Below, one piece after another: positions 39,000-51,755 of a stretch of 64,000 nt of DNA. The notes beneath the pieces were generated by a model. That model searched no databases and had not been told where the DNA came from. It was given only the letters and a program-made list of their open reading frames with translations. The DNA is from Eurosta solidaginis (Eukaryota > Arthropoda > Insecta > Diptera > Tephritidae): NCBI RefSeq assembly GCF_040869045.1, contig NC_090320.1:145908941-145972940 (forward strand), given 5' to 3'. Positions within the stretch are counted from its first letter, which is position 1. Each line of letters begins with the position of its first letter. The translations under genes and the position numbers were made by a program.

Positions 39000-41334
39000 A
39001 ATGCAATGCAATGGGGGGTGAAACACCTTTCGTTTGATACCCATATTGGCATATCTCATGCAATTTTTTAAAATTTCGAATAGGTGGCAACCCCAAATTG
39101 GCAACCCCACCCAAAAATGTCGCTATTGTGATGCGGAGTGAAATACCTTTCGTTTGATACCCATATTGGCATATCTAATGCAATTTTTTTAATTTCGAAT
39201 AGGCGGCAACTTTAAATGGCAACCCTGCTCAAAAATGTCCCTATTGTAATGCGGAGTGTAATACCTTTCGTTTGATACCCATATCGGCATATATGAATTT
39301 TTTTCTAATTTCGAATAGGTGGCAACCCTAAATGGCAACCCTACTCAAAAATGTCCTTATTGTAATGCGGAGTGAAATACCTTTCGTTTGATAACCATAT
39401 CGGCATATCCCAATGCAATGCAATGGGGAGTGAAATACATTTCGTTTGATACCCATATCGGAATATCTCATGCAATTTTTTTAATTTCGAATAGGTGGCA
39501 ACCCTAAAACCCTACTCAAAAATGTCCTTATTGCAATGCGGAGTGAAATACCTTTCGTTGAATACCCATATCGGCATGTCTCAAGCAATTTTTTAATTTC
39601 GAATAGGTGGCAACCCTACTCAAAAATTACCTATTCTAATGCGGAGTGAAATACTCTTCGCTTAATACCCATATTGGCATATCTCATGCAATTTTTTTTT
39701 AATTTCAAATAGGTGTCAACCCTAAATGGAAACCCTACTCAAAGATGTCGCTATTGTAATGCGGAGTGAAATACCTTTCGTTTGATACCCATATCGGCAT
39801 ATCTTATGAATTTTTTTTAATGTCGAATAGGGGGCAACCCTAAATGGCAACTGTACTCAAAAATGTCCCTATTGTAATGCGGAGTGAAATGCCTTTCGTA
39901 TGATACCCATGACGGCATATCTCATGCATTTTTTTTTAAATTTAGAATAGGTGGCAACCCTAAATGGCAACCCTACTCAAAAATTTCCCTATTGTAATGC
40001 GGAGTGAAATACCTTTCGTTCGATACCCATCTCGGCATATCTCATGCAATTTTTTTTATTTCGAATAGGTGGCAACACTAAATGGCAACCCTACTCAAAA
40101 ATGCCCTATTATAACGCGGAGTGAAATACCTTTCGTTTAATACCCATATTGGCATATCTTATGCATTTTTTTAATTTAGAATAGGTGGCAACCCTAAGTA
40201 GCAACCCTACTCAAAGATGCCCCTATTGTAATGCGGAGTGAAATACCTTTCGTTTAATACCCATATTGGCAAATCTCATGCAATTTTTTTTAATTTGGAA
40301 TAGGTGGCAACCCTAAATAGCAACCCTACTCAAAAATGCCCCTATTGTAATGCGGAGTGAAACACCTTTCGTATGATACCCATATCGGCATATCTCATGC
40401 AATTTTTTTTTAATTTCGAATAGGTAGCAACCCTAAATAGCAACCCTACTCAAAAATGTCCCTATAGTAATGCGGAGTGAAACACCTTTCGTTTGATACC
40501 AATATCGGCATATCTCATGAATTTTTTGTTAATTTTAAATAGGTGGCAACCCAAAATGGCAACCCTACTCAAAAATGTCCCTATAGTAATGCTTAGTGAA
40601 ACATCTTTCGTTTGATACCCATATCAGCATATCTCATGAATTTTTTGTTAATTTCGAATAGGTGGCAACCCTAAGTAGCAACCCTACTCAAAGATGTCCC
40701 TATTGTATTGCGGAGTGAAATGCCTTTCGTTTGATACCCATATTGGCATATCTCATGCAATTTTTTTTAAATTCCGAAAAGGTGGCAACCCTAAATGTCA
40801 ACACTACTCAAAGTGTCCCTATTGAAATGCGGAGTGAAATACCTTTCGTATGATACCCATATCGGCATATCTCATGCAATTTTTATTAATTTCGAATAGG
40901 TGGCAACCTTAAATGGCAACCCTACCCAAAAATGTCGCTATTGTAATGCGGAGCGAAATACCTTTCGTTTGATACCCATATCGGCATATCTCATGCAATG
41001 TTTTTAATTTCGAATATGTGGCAACCCTACTCAAAAATTTACCTATTGTAATGCGGAGTGATATACTTTTTGTTTGATACCCATATCGGTATATCTCATG
41101 CATTTTTTTTAATTTCAAATAGGTGGCAACCTAAATGGAAACCCTACTAAAAAATATCCCTATTGTAATGCGGAGTAAAATACCTTTCGTTTGATACCCA
41201 TATCGGCATATATGAATTTTTTTCTAATTTCGAATAGGGGGCAACCCTAAATGGCAACCCTACTCAAAAATGTCCTTCCTTATTGTAATGTGGAGTGAAA
41301 TACTTTTCGTTTGATACCCATATCGGCATATCCC
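39000..41334. repeat. HOR unit 2 of the right array, 2,335 bp
   Basis: Marker pair at 39000 and 39412. It contains a five-monomer cassette at 40018-40610. It matches the unit starting at 44242 over most of its length. Confidence 0.85.
40018..40610. repeat. Five-monomer cassette, copy 2
   Basis: Same five subtypes in the same order, followed by a monomer with CCCATATCAGC. Confidence 0.8.
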
Positions 41335-44241
41335 AATGCAATGCAATGGGGGGTGAAACACCTTTCGTTTGATACCCATATTGGCATATCTCATGCAATT
41401 TTTTTAAATTTCGAATAGGTGGCAACCCCAAATTGGCAACCCCACCCAAAAATGTCGCTATTGTGATGCGGAGTGATATACCTTTCCTTTGATACCCATA
41501 TTGGCATATCTAATGCAATTTTTTTAATTTCGAATAGGCGGCAACTCTAAATGGCAACCCTGCTCAAAAATGTCCCTATTGTAATGCGGAGTGTAATACC
41601 TTTCGTTTGATACCCATATCGGCATATATGAATTTTTTTCTAATTTCGCATAGGTGGCAACCCTAAATGGCAACCCTACTCAAAAATGTCCTTATTGTAA
41701 TGCGGAGTGAAATACCTTTCGTTTGATAACCATATCGGCATATCCCAATGCAATGCAATGGGGAGTGAAATACATTTCGTTTGATACCCATATCGGAATA
41801 TCTCATGCAGTTTTTTTAAATTTCGAATAGGTGGCAACCCTAAATGGCAACCCCACCAAAAAATGTCGCTATTGTGATGCGGAGTGAAATACCTTTCTGT
41901 TGATACCCATATTGCCATATCTAATGCAATTTTTTAAATTTCGAATAGGCGGCAACTCTGAATGGCAACCCTGCTCAAAAATGTCCCTATTGTAATGCGG
42001 AGTGTAATACCTTTCGTTTGATACCCATATCGGCATATATGAATTCTTTTATAATTTCGAATAGGTGGCAACCCTAAATGGCAACCCTACTCAAAAATGT
42101 CCCTATTGTAATGCGGAGTGAAATACCTTTCGTTTAATACCCATTATGGCATATCTCATTCAATTTTTTTTAATTCCGAATAGGTGTCAACCCCAAAATG
42201 GAAACTCTACTCAAAAATGTTCCTATTGTAATGCGGAGTGAAGTACCTTTCGTTTGATACCCATATCGGCATATCTCATGATTTTTTTTTAATTCGAATA
42301 GGTGGCAACCCTAAATGGCAACCCCACTCAGAAATATCGCCATTGTAGTGCGGATTGAAATACCTTTCGTTTGATACCCATAATCGCATATCTCATGCAA
42401 TTTTTTGAATTTCGAATAGGTGGCAACCCTAAATGGCAACCCTACTCAAAAAATGTCCCTACTGTAATGCGGAGTGAAATACCTTTCGTTTGATACCCAT
42501 ATCGGCATATCTCATGCAATTTTTTTAAATTTCGAATAGGTGGCAACACTAAATGGCAACCCTGCTCAAAAGTGTCCTTATTGCGATGCGGAGTGAAATA
42601 CCTTTCGTTTAATACCCATATCGGCATGTCTGAAGCAATTTTTTTAATTTCGAATAGGTGGCAACCCTACTCAAAAATTCCCTATTATAATGCGGAGTGA
42701 AATACTCTTCGTTTAATACCCATATTGGCATATCTCATGCAATTTTTTTTTAATTTCGAATAGGTGTCAACCCTAAATGGAAACCCTACTCAAAAATGTC
42801 GCAATTGTAATGCGGAGTGAAATACCTTTCGTTTGATACCCATATCAGCATATCTAATGCAATTTTTTTTAATTTCGAATAGGTGGCAACCCTATTCAAA
42901 AATGTCCTTATTGCAATGCGGAGTGAAATACCTTTCGTTTAATACCCATATCGGCATGTCTCAAGTAATTTTTTAATTTCGAATAGGTGGCAACCCTACT
43001 CAAAAATTACCTATTCTAATGCGGATTGAAATACTCTTCGCTTAATACCCATATTGGCATATCTCATGCAATTTTTTTTTAATTTCGAATAGGTGTCAAC
43101 CCTAAATGGAAACCCTACTCAAAAATGTCGCTATTGTAATGCGGAGTGAAATACCTTTCGTTTGATACCCATATCGGCATATCTTATGCATTTTTTTTAA
43201 AGTCGAATAGGGGGCAACCCTAAATGGCAACTGTACTCAAAAATGTCCCTATTGTAATGCGGAGTGAAATGCCTTTCGTATGATACCCATGACGGCATAT
43301 CTCATGCATTTTTTTTTTATTTAGAATAGGTGGCAACCCCAAATGGCAACCCTACTCAAAAATGTCCCTATTGTAATGCGGAGTGAAATACCTTTCGTTC
43401 GATACCCATCTCGGCATATCTCATGCAATTTTTTTATTTCGAATAGGTGGCAACACTAAATGGCAACCCTACTCAAAAAGCCCTATTATAACGCGGAGTG
43501 AAATACCTTTCGTTTAATACCCATATTGGCATATCTTAAGCATTTTTTTAATTTCGAATAGGTGGCAACCCTAAGTAGCAACCCTACTCAAAGATGCCCC
43601 TATTGTAATGCGGAGTGAAATACCTTTCGTTTAATACCCATATTGGCAAATCTCATGCAATTTTTTAATTTGGAATAGGTGGCAACCCTAAATAGCAACC
43701 CTACTCAAAAATGCCCCTATTGTAATGCGGAGTGAAACACCTTTCGTATGATACCCATATCGGCATATCTCATGCAATTTTTTTTAATTTCGAATAGGTA
43801 GCAACCCCAAATAGCAACCCTACTCAAAAATGTCCCTATAGTAATGCGGAGTGAAACACCTTTCGTTTGATACCAATATTGGCATATCTCATGCAATGTT
43901 TTTAATTTCGAATATGTGGCAACCCTAAATGGCAACCCTACTCAAAAATTTACCTATTGTAATGCGGAGTGATATACTTTTCGTTTGATACCCATATCGG
44001 CATATCTCATGCATTTTTTTTAATTTCCAATAGGTGGCAACCTAAATGGAAACCCTACTAAAAAATATCTCTATTGTAATGCGGAGTAAAATACCTTTCG
44101 TTTGATACCCATATCGGCATATATGAATTTTTTTCTAATTTCGAATAGGGGGCAACCCTAAATGGCAACCCTACTCAAAAATGTCCTTATTGTAATGTGG
44201 AGTGAAATACTTTTCGTTTGATACCCATATCGGCATATCCC
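41335..44241. repeat. HOR unit 3 of the right array, 2,907 bp
   Basis: Marker pair at 41335 and 41747. This is a copy of unit 1 that is exactly one monomer (121 bp) shorter: the offset to unit 1 changes from 5,363 to 5,242 bp between about 38500 and 38640, where a CCAATATCGG monomer is missing here. Confidence 0.85.
43397..43868. repeat. Five-monomer cassette, copy 3 (four monomers)
   Basis: The first four subtypes are present; the fifth (CCAATATCGG) is missing and the text goes to a CCAATATTGG monomer. Confidence 0.75.
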
Positions 44242-46942
44242 AATGCAATGCAATGGGGGGTGAAACACCTTTCGTTTGATACCCATATTGGCATATCTCA
44301 TGCAATTTTTTAAAATTTCGAATAGGTGGCAACCCCAAATTGGCAACCCCACCCAAAAATGTCGCTATTGTGATGCGGAGTGAAATACCTTTCGTTTGAT
44401 ACCCATATTGGCATATCTAATGCAATTTTTTTAATTTCGAATAGGCGGCAACTTTAAATGGCAACCCTGCTCAAAAATGTCCCTATTGTAATGCGGAGTG
44501 TAATACCTTTCGTTTGATACCCATATCGGCATATATGAATTTTTTTCTAATTTCGAATAGGTGGCAACCCTAAATGGCAACCCTACTCAAAAATGTCCTT
44601 ATTGTAATGCGGAGTGAAATACCTTTCGTTTGATAACCATATCGGCATATCCCAATGCAATGCAATGGGGAGTGAAATACATTTCGTTTGATACCCATAT
44701 CGGAATATCTCATGCAATTTTTTTAATTTCGAATAGGTGGCAACCCTAAAACCCTACTCAAAAATGTCCTTGTTGCAATGCGGAGTGAAATACCTTTCGT
44801 TTAATACCCATATCGGCATGTCTCAAGCAATTTTTTTAATTTCGAATAGGTGGCAACCCTACTCAAAAATTACCTATTCTAATGCGGAGTGAAATACTCT
44901 TCGCTTAATACCCATATTGGCATATCTCATGCAATTTTTTTTTAATTTCAAATAGGTGTCAACCCTAAATGGAAACCCTACTCAAAAATGTCGCTATTGT
45001 AATGCGGAGTGAAATACCTTTCGTTTGATACCCATATCGGCATATCTTATGAATTTTTTTTAATGTCGAATAGGGGGCAACCCTAAATGGCAACTGTACT
45101 CAAAAATGTCCCTATTGTAATGCGGAGTGAAATGCCTTTCGTATGATACCCATGACGGCATATCTCATGCATTTTTTTTTAAATTTAGAATAGGTGGCAA
45201 CCCTAAATGGCAACCCTACTCAAAAATTTCCCTATTGTAATGCGGAGTGAAATACCTTTCGTTCGATACCCATCTCGGCATATCTCATGCAATTTTTTTT
45301 ATTTCGAATAGGTGGCAACACTAAATGGCAACCCTACTCAAAAATGCCCTATTATAACGCGGAGTGAAATACCTTTCGTTTAATACCCATATTGGCATAT
45401 CTTATGCATTTTTTTAATTTAGAATAGGTGGCAAACCTAAGTAGCAACCCTACTCAAAGATGCCCCTATTGTAATGCGGAGTGAAATACCTTTCGTTTAA
45501 TACCCATATTGGCAAATCTCATGCAATTTTTTTTAATTTGGAATAGGTGGCAACCCTAAATAGCAACCCTACTCAAAAATGCCCCTATTGTAATGCGGAG
45601 TGAAACACCTTTCGTATGATACCCATATCGGCATATCTCATGCAATTTTTTTTTAATTTCGAATAGGTAGCAACCCTAAATAGCAACCCTACTCAAAAAT
45701 GTCCCTATAGTAATGCGGAGTGAAACACCTTTCGTTTGATACCAATATCGGCATATCTCATGAATTTTTTGTTAATTTTAAATAGGTGGCAACCCAAAAT
45801 GGCAACCCTACTCAAAAATGTCCCTATAGTAATGCTTAGTGAAACACCTTTCGTTTGATACCCATATCAGCATATCTCATGAATTTTTTGTTAATTTCGA
45901 ATAGGTGGCAACCCTAAATGTCAACACTACTCAAAGTGTCCCTATTGTAATGCGGAGTGAAATACCTTTCGTTTGATACCCATATTGGCATATCTCATTC
46001 AATTTTTATTAATTCCGAAAAGGTGGCAACCCTAAATGTCAACACTACTCAAAGTGTCCCTATTGTAATGCGGAGTGAAATACCTTTCGTTTGATACCCA
46101 TATTGGCATATCTCATGCAATTTTTTTTAATTTCGAATAGGTGGCAACCCTAAATAGCAACCCTACCCAAAAATGTCGCTATTGTAATGCGGAGTAAAAT
46201 ACCTTTCGTTTGATACCCATATTGGCATATCTCATGCAATTTTTTTTAATTTCGAATAGGCGGCAACCCTGAACGGCAACCCTACCCAAAAATGTCGCTA
46301 TTGTAATGCGGAGTGAAATACCTTTCGTTTGATACCCATATCGGCATATCTCATTCAATTTTTATTAATTTCGAATAGGTGGCAACCCTAAATGGCAACC
46401 CTACCCAAAAATGTTGCTATTGTAATGCGGAGTGAAATACCTTTCGTATGATACCCATATCGGCATATCTCATGCAATTTTTATTAATTGCGAATAGGTG
46501 GCAACCTTAAATGGCAACCCTACCCAAAAATGTCGCTATTGTAATGCGGAGCGAAATACCTTTCGTTTGATACCCATATCGGCATATCTCATGCAATTTT
46601 TTTAATTTCGAATAGGTGGCAACCCTAAATGGCAACCCTGCTCAAAAATTTACCTATTGTAATGCGGAGTGATATACTTTTCGTTTGATACCCATATCGG
46701 CATATCTCATGCATTTTTTTTTAATTTCCAATAGGTGGCAACCTAAATGGAAACCCTACTAAAAAATATCCCTATTGTAATGCGGAGTAAAATACCTTTC
46801 GTTTGATACCCATATCGGCATATATGAATTTTTTTCTAATTTCGAATAGGGGGCAACCCTAAATGGCAACCCTACTCAAAAATGTCCTTATTGTAATGTG
46901 GAGTGAAATACTTTTCGTTTGATACCCATATCGGCATATCCC
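44242..46942. repeat. HOR unit 4 of the right array, 2,701 bp
   Basis: Marker pair at 44242 and 44654. It contains a five-monomer cassette at 45261-45852 and a tail of CCTACCCAAAAATGTCGC monomers shared with units 5 and 6. Confidence 0.85.
45261..45852. repeat. Five-monomer cassette, copy 4
   Basis: Complete, with the fifth monomer carrying TTTTTTGTTAATTTTAAATAGG. Confidence 0.8.
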
Positions 46943-49052
46943 AACGCAATGCAATGGGGGGTGAAACACCTTTCGTTTGATACCCATATTGGCATATCTC
47001 AGGCAATTTTTTTAAATTTCTTATAGGTGGCAACCCCAAATTGGCAACCCCACCCAAAAATGTCGCTATTGTGATGCGGAGTGAAATACCTTTCGTTTGA
47101 TACCCATATTGGCATATCTAATGCAATTTTTTTAATTTCGAATAGGCGGCAACTTTAAATGGCAACCCTGCTCAAAAATGTCCCTATTGTAATGCGGAGT
47201 GTAATACCTTTCGTTTGATACCCATATCGGCATATATGAATTTTTTTCTAATTTCGAATAGGTGGCAACCCTAAATGGCAACCCTACTCAAAAATGTCCT
47301 TATTGTAATGCGGAGTGAAATACCTTTCGTTTGATAACCATATCGGCATATCCCAATGCAATGCAATGGGGAGTGAAATACATTTCGTTTGATACCCATA
47401 TCGGAATATCTCATGCAATTTTTTTAATTTCGAATAGGTGGCAACCCTAAAACCCTACTCAAAACTGTCCTTGTTGCAATGCGGAGTGAAATACCTTTCG
47501 TTTAATACCCATATCGGCATGTCTCAAGCAATTTTTTTAATTTCGAATAGGTGGCAACCCTACTCAAAAATTACCTATTCTAATGCGGAGTGAAATACTC
47601 TTCGCTTAATACCCATATTGGCATATCTCATGCAATTTTTTTTTTATTTCAAATAGGTGTCAACCCTAAATGGAAACCCTACTCAAAAATGTCGCTATTG
47701 TAATGCGGAGTGAAATACCTTTCGTTTGATACCCATATCGGCATATCTTATGAATTTTTTTTAATGTCGAATAGGGGGCAACCCTAAATGGCAACTGTAC
47801 TCAAAAATGTCCCTATTGTAATGCGGAGTGAAATGCCTTTCGTATGATACCCATGACGGCATATCTCATGAATTTTTTGTTAATTTTAAATAGGTGGCAA
47901 CCCAAAATGGCAACCCTACTCAAAAATGTCCCTATAGTAATGCTTAGTGAAACACCTTTCGTTTGATACCCATATCAGCATATCTCATGAATTTTTTGTT
48001 AATTTCGAATAGGTGGCAACCCTAAGTAGCAACCCTACTCAAAGATGTCCCTATTGTATTGCGGAGTGAAATGCCTTTCGTTTGATACCCATATTGGCAT
48101 ATCTCATGCAATTTTTTTTAAATTCCGAAAAGGTGGCAACCCTAAATGTCAACACTACTCAAAGTGTCCCTATTGTAATGCGGAGTGAAATACCTTTCGT
48201 TTGATACCCATATTGGCATATCTCATGCAATTTTTTTTAATTTCGAATAGGTGGCAACCCTAAATAGCAACCCTACCCAAAAATGTCGCTATTGTAATGC
48301 GGAGTAAAATACCTTTCGTTTGATACCCATATTGGCATATCTCATGCAATTTTTTTTAATTTCGAATAGGCGGCAACCCTGAACGGCAACCCTACCCAAA
48401 AATGTCGCTATTGTAATGCGGAGTGAAATACCTTTCGTTTGATACCCATATCGGCATATCTCATGCAATTTTTATTAATTTCGAATAGGTGGCAACCCTA
48501 AATGGCAACCCTACCCAAAAATGTTGCTATTGTAATGCGGAGTGAAATACCTTTCGTATGATACCCATATCGGCATATCTCATGCAATTTTTATTAATTG
48601 CGAATAGGTGGCAACCTTAAATGGCAACCCTACCCAAAAATGTCGCTATTGTAATGCGGAGCGAAATACCTTTCGTTTGATACCCATATCGGCATATCTC
48701 ATGCAATTTTTTTAATTTCGAATAGGTGGCAACCCTAAATGGCAACCCTGCTCAAAAATTTACCTATTGTAATGCGGAGTGATATACTTTTCGTTTGATA
48801 CCCATATCGGCATATCTCATGCATTTTTTTTTAATTTCCAATAGGTGGCAACCTAAATGGAAACCCTACTAAAAAATATCCCTATTGTAATGCGGAGTAA
48901 AATACCTTTCGTTTGATACCCATATCGGCATATATGAATTTTTTTCTAATTTCGAATAGGGGGCAACCCTAAATGGCAACCCTACTCAAAAATGTCCTTA
49001 TTGTAATGTGGAGTGAAATACTTTTCGTTTGATACCCATATCGGCATATCCC
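46943..49052. repeat. HOR unit 5 of the right array, 2,110 bp, cassette deleted
   Basis: Marker pair at 46943 (variant AACGC) and 47355. It is the same as unit 6 except that the five-monomer cassette is absent: near 47870 the text goes directly from CATGACGGCATATCTCATG to AATTTTTTGTTAATTTTAAA. Confidence 0.87.
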
Positions 49053-51755
49053 AACGCAATGCAATGGGGGGTGAAACACCTTTCGTTTGATACCCATATT
49101 GGCATATCTCAGGCAATTTTTTTTAATTTCGAATAGGTGGCAACCCCAAATTGGCAACCCCACCCAAAAATGTCGCTATTGTGATGCGGAGTGAAATACC
49201 TTTCGTTTGATACCCATATTGGCATATCTAATGCAATTTTTTTAATTTCGAATAGGCGGCAACTTTAAATGGCAACCCTGCTCAAAAATGTCCCTATTGT
49301 AATGCGGAGTGTAATACCTTTCGTTTGATACCCATATCGGCATATATGAATTTTTTTCTAATTTCGAATAGGTGGCAACCCTAAATGGCAACCCTACTCA
49401 AAAATGTCCTTATTGTAATGCGGAGTGAAATACCTTTCGTTTGATAACCATATCGGCATATCCCAATGCAATGCAATGGGGAGTGAAATACATTTCGTTT
49501 GATACCCATATCGGAATATCTCATGCAATTTTTTTAATTTCGAATAGGTGGCAACCCTAAAACCCTACTCAAAAATGTCCTTGTTGCAATGCGGAGTGAA
49601 ATACCTTTCGTTTAATACCCATATCGGCATGTCTCAAGCAATTTTTTTAATTTCGAATAGGTGGCAACCCTACTCAAAAATTACCTATTCTAATGCGGAG
49701 TGAAATACTCTTCGCTTAATACCCATATTGGCATATCTCATGCAATTTTTTTTTAATTTCAAATAGGTGTCAACCCTAAATGGAAACCCTACTCAAAAAT
49801 GTCGCTATTGTAATGCGGAGTGAAATACCTTTCGTTTGATACCCATATCGGCATATCTTATGAATTTTTTTTAATGTCGAATAGGGGGCAACCCTAAATG
49901 GCAACTGTACTCAAAAATGTCCCTATTGTAATGCGGAGTGAAATGCCTTTCGTATGATACCCATGACGGCATATCTCATGCATTTTTTTTTAAATTTAGA
50001 ATAGGTGGCAACCCTAAATGGCAACCCTACTCAAAAATTTCCCTATTGTAATGCGGAGTGAAATACCTTTCGTTCGATACCCATCTCGGCATATCTCATG
50101 CAATTTTTTTTATTTCGAATAGGTGGCAACACTAAATGGCAACCCTACTCAAAAATGCCCTATTATAACGCGGAGTGAAATACCTTTCGTTTAATACCCA
50201 TATTGGCATATCTTATGCATTTTTTTAATTTAGAATAGGTGGCAAACCTAAGTAGCAACCCTACTCAAAGATGCCCCTATTGTAATGCGGAGTGAAATAC
50301 CTTTCGTTTAATACCCATATTGGCAAATCTCATGCAATTTTTTTTAATTTGGAATAGGTGGCAACCCTAAATAGCAACCCTACTCAAAAATGCCCCTATT
50401 GTAATGCGGAGTGAAACACCTTTCGTATGATACCCATATCGGCATATCTCATGCAATTTTTTTTTAATTTCGAATAGGTAGCAACCCTAAATAGCAACCC
50501 TACTCAAAAATGTCCCTATAGTAATGCGGAGTGAAACACCTTTCGTTTGATACCAATATCGGCATATCTCATGAATTTTTTGTTAATTTTAAATAGGTGG
50601 CAACCCAAAATGGCAACCCTACTCAAAAATGTCCCTATAGTAATGCTTAGTGAAACACCTTTCGTTTGATACCCATATCAGCATATCTCATGAATTTTTT
50701 GTTAATTTCGAATAGGTGGCAACCCTAAGTAGCAACCCTACTCAAAGATGTCCCTATTGTATTGCGGAGTGAAATGCCTTTCGTTTGATACCCATATTGG
50801 CATATCTCATGCAATTTTTTTTAAATTCCGAAAAGGTGGCAACCCTAAATGTCAACACTACTCAAAGTGTCCCTATTGTAATGCGGAGTGAAATACCTTT
50901 CGTTTGATACCCATATTGGCATATCTCATGCAATTTTTTTTAATTTCGAATAGGTGGCAACCCTAAATAGCAACCCTACCCAAAAATTTCGCTATTGTAA
51001 TGCGGAGTAAAATACCTTTCGTTTGATACCCATATTGGCATATCTCATGCAATTTTTTTTAATTTCGAATAGGCGGCAACCCTGAACGGCAACCCTACCC
51101 AAAAATGTCGCTATTGTAATGCGGAGTGAAATACCTTTCGTTTGATACCCATATCGGCATATCTCATGCAATTTTTATTAATTTCGAATAGGTGGCAACC
51201 CTAAATGGCAACCCTACCCAAAAATGTTGCTATTGTAATGCGGAGTGAAATACCTTTCGTATGATACCCATATCGGCATATCTCATGCAATTTTTATTAA
51301 TTGCGAATAGGTGGCAACCTTAAATGGCAACCCTACCCAAAAATGTCGCTATTGTAATGCGGAGCGAAATACCTTTCGTTTGATACCCATATCGGCATAT
51401 CTCATGCAATTTTTTTAATTTCGAATAGGTGGCAACATTAAATGGCAACCCTGCTCAAAAATTTACCTATTGTAATGCGGAGTGATATACTTTTCGTTTG
51501 ATACCCATATCGGCATATCTCATGCATTTTTTTTTAATTTCCAATAGGTGGCAACCTAAATGGAAACCCTACTAAAAAATATCCCTATTGTAATGCGGAG
51601 TGAAATACCTTTCGTTTGATACCCATATCGGCATATATGAATTTTTTTCTAATTTCGAATAGGGGGCAACCCTAAATGGCAACCCTACTCAAAAATGTCC
51701 TTATTGTAATGTGGAGTGAAATACTTTTCGTTTGATACCCATATCGGCATATCCC
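49053..51755. repeat. HOR unit 6 of the right array, 2,703 bp
   Basis: Marker pair at 49053 (AACGC variant) and 49465. It is nearly identical to unit 5 apart from the cassette at 50072-50664. The AACGC variant is shared by units 5, 6 and the next marker at 51756, so these three are the closest relatives. Confidence 0.87.
50072..50664. repeat. Five-monomer cassette, copy 5
   Basis: Complete. The otherwise matching HOR unit at 46943-49052 lacks exactly this segment. Confidence 0.82.
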
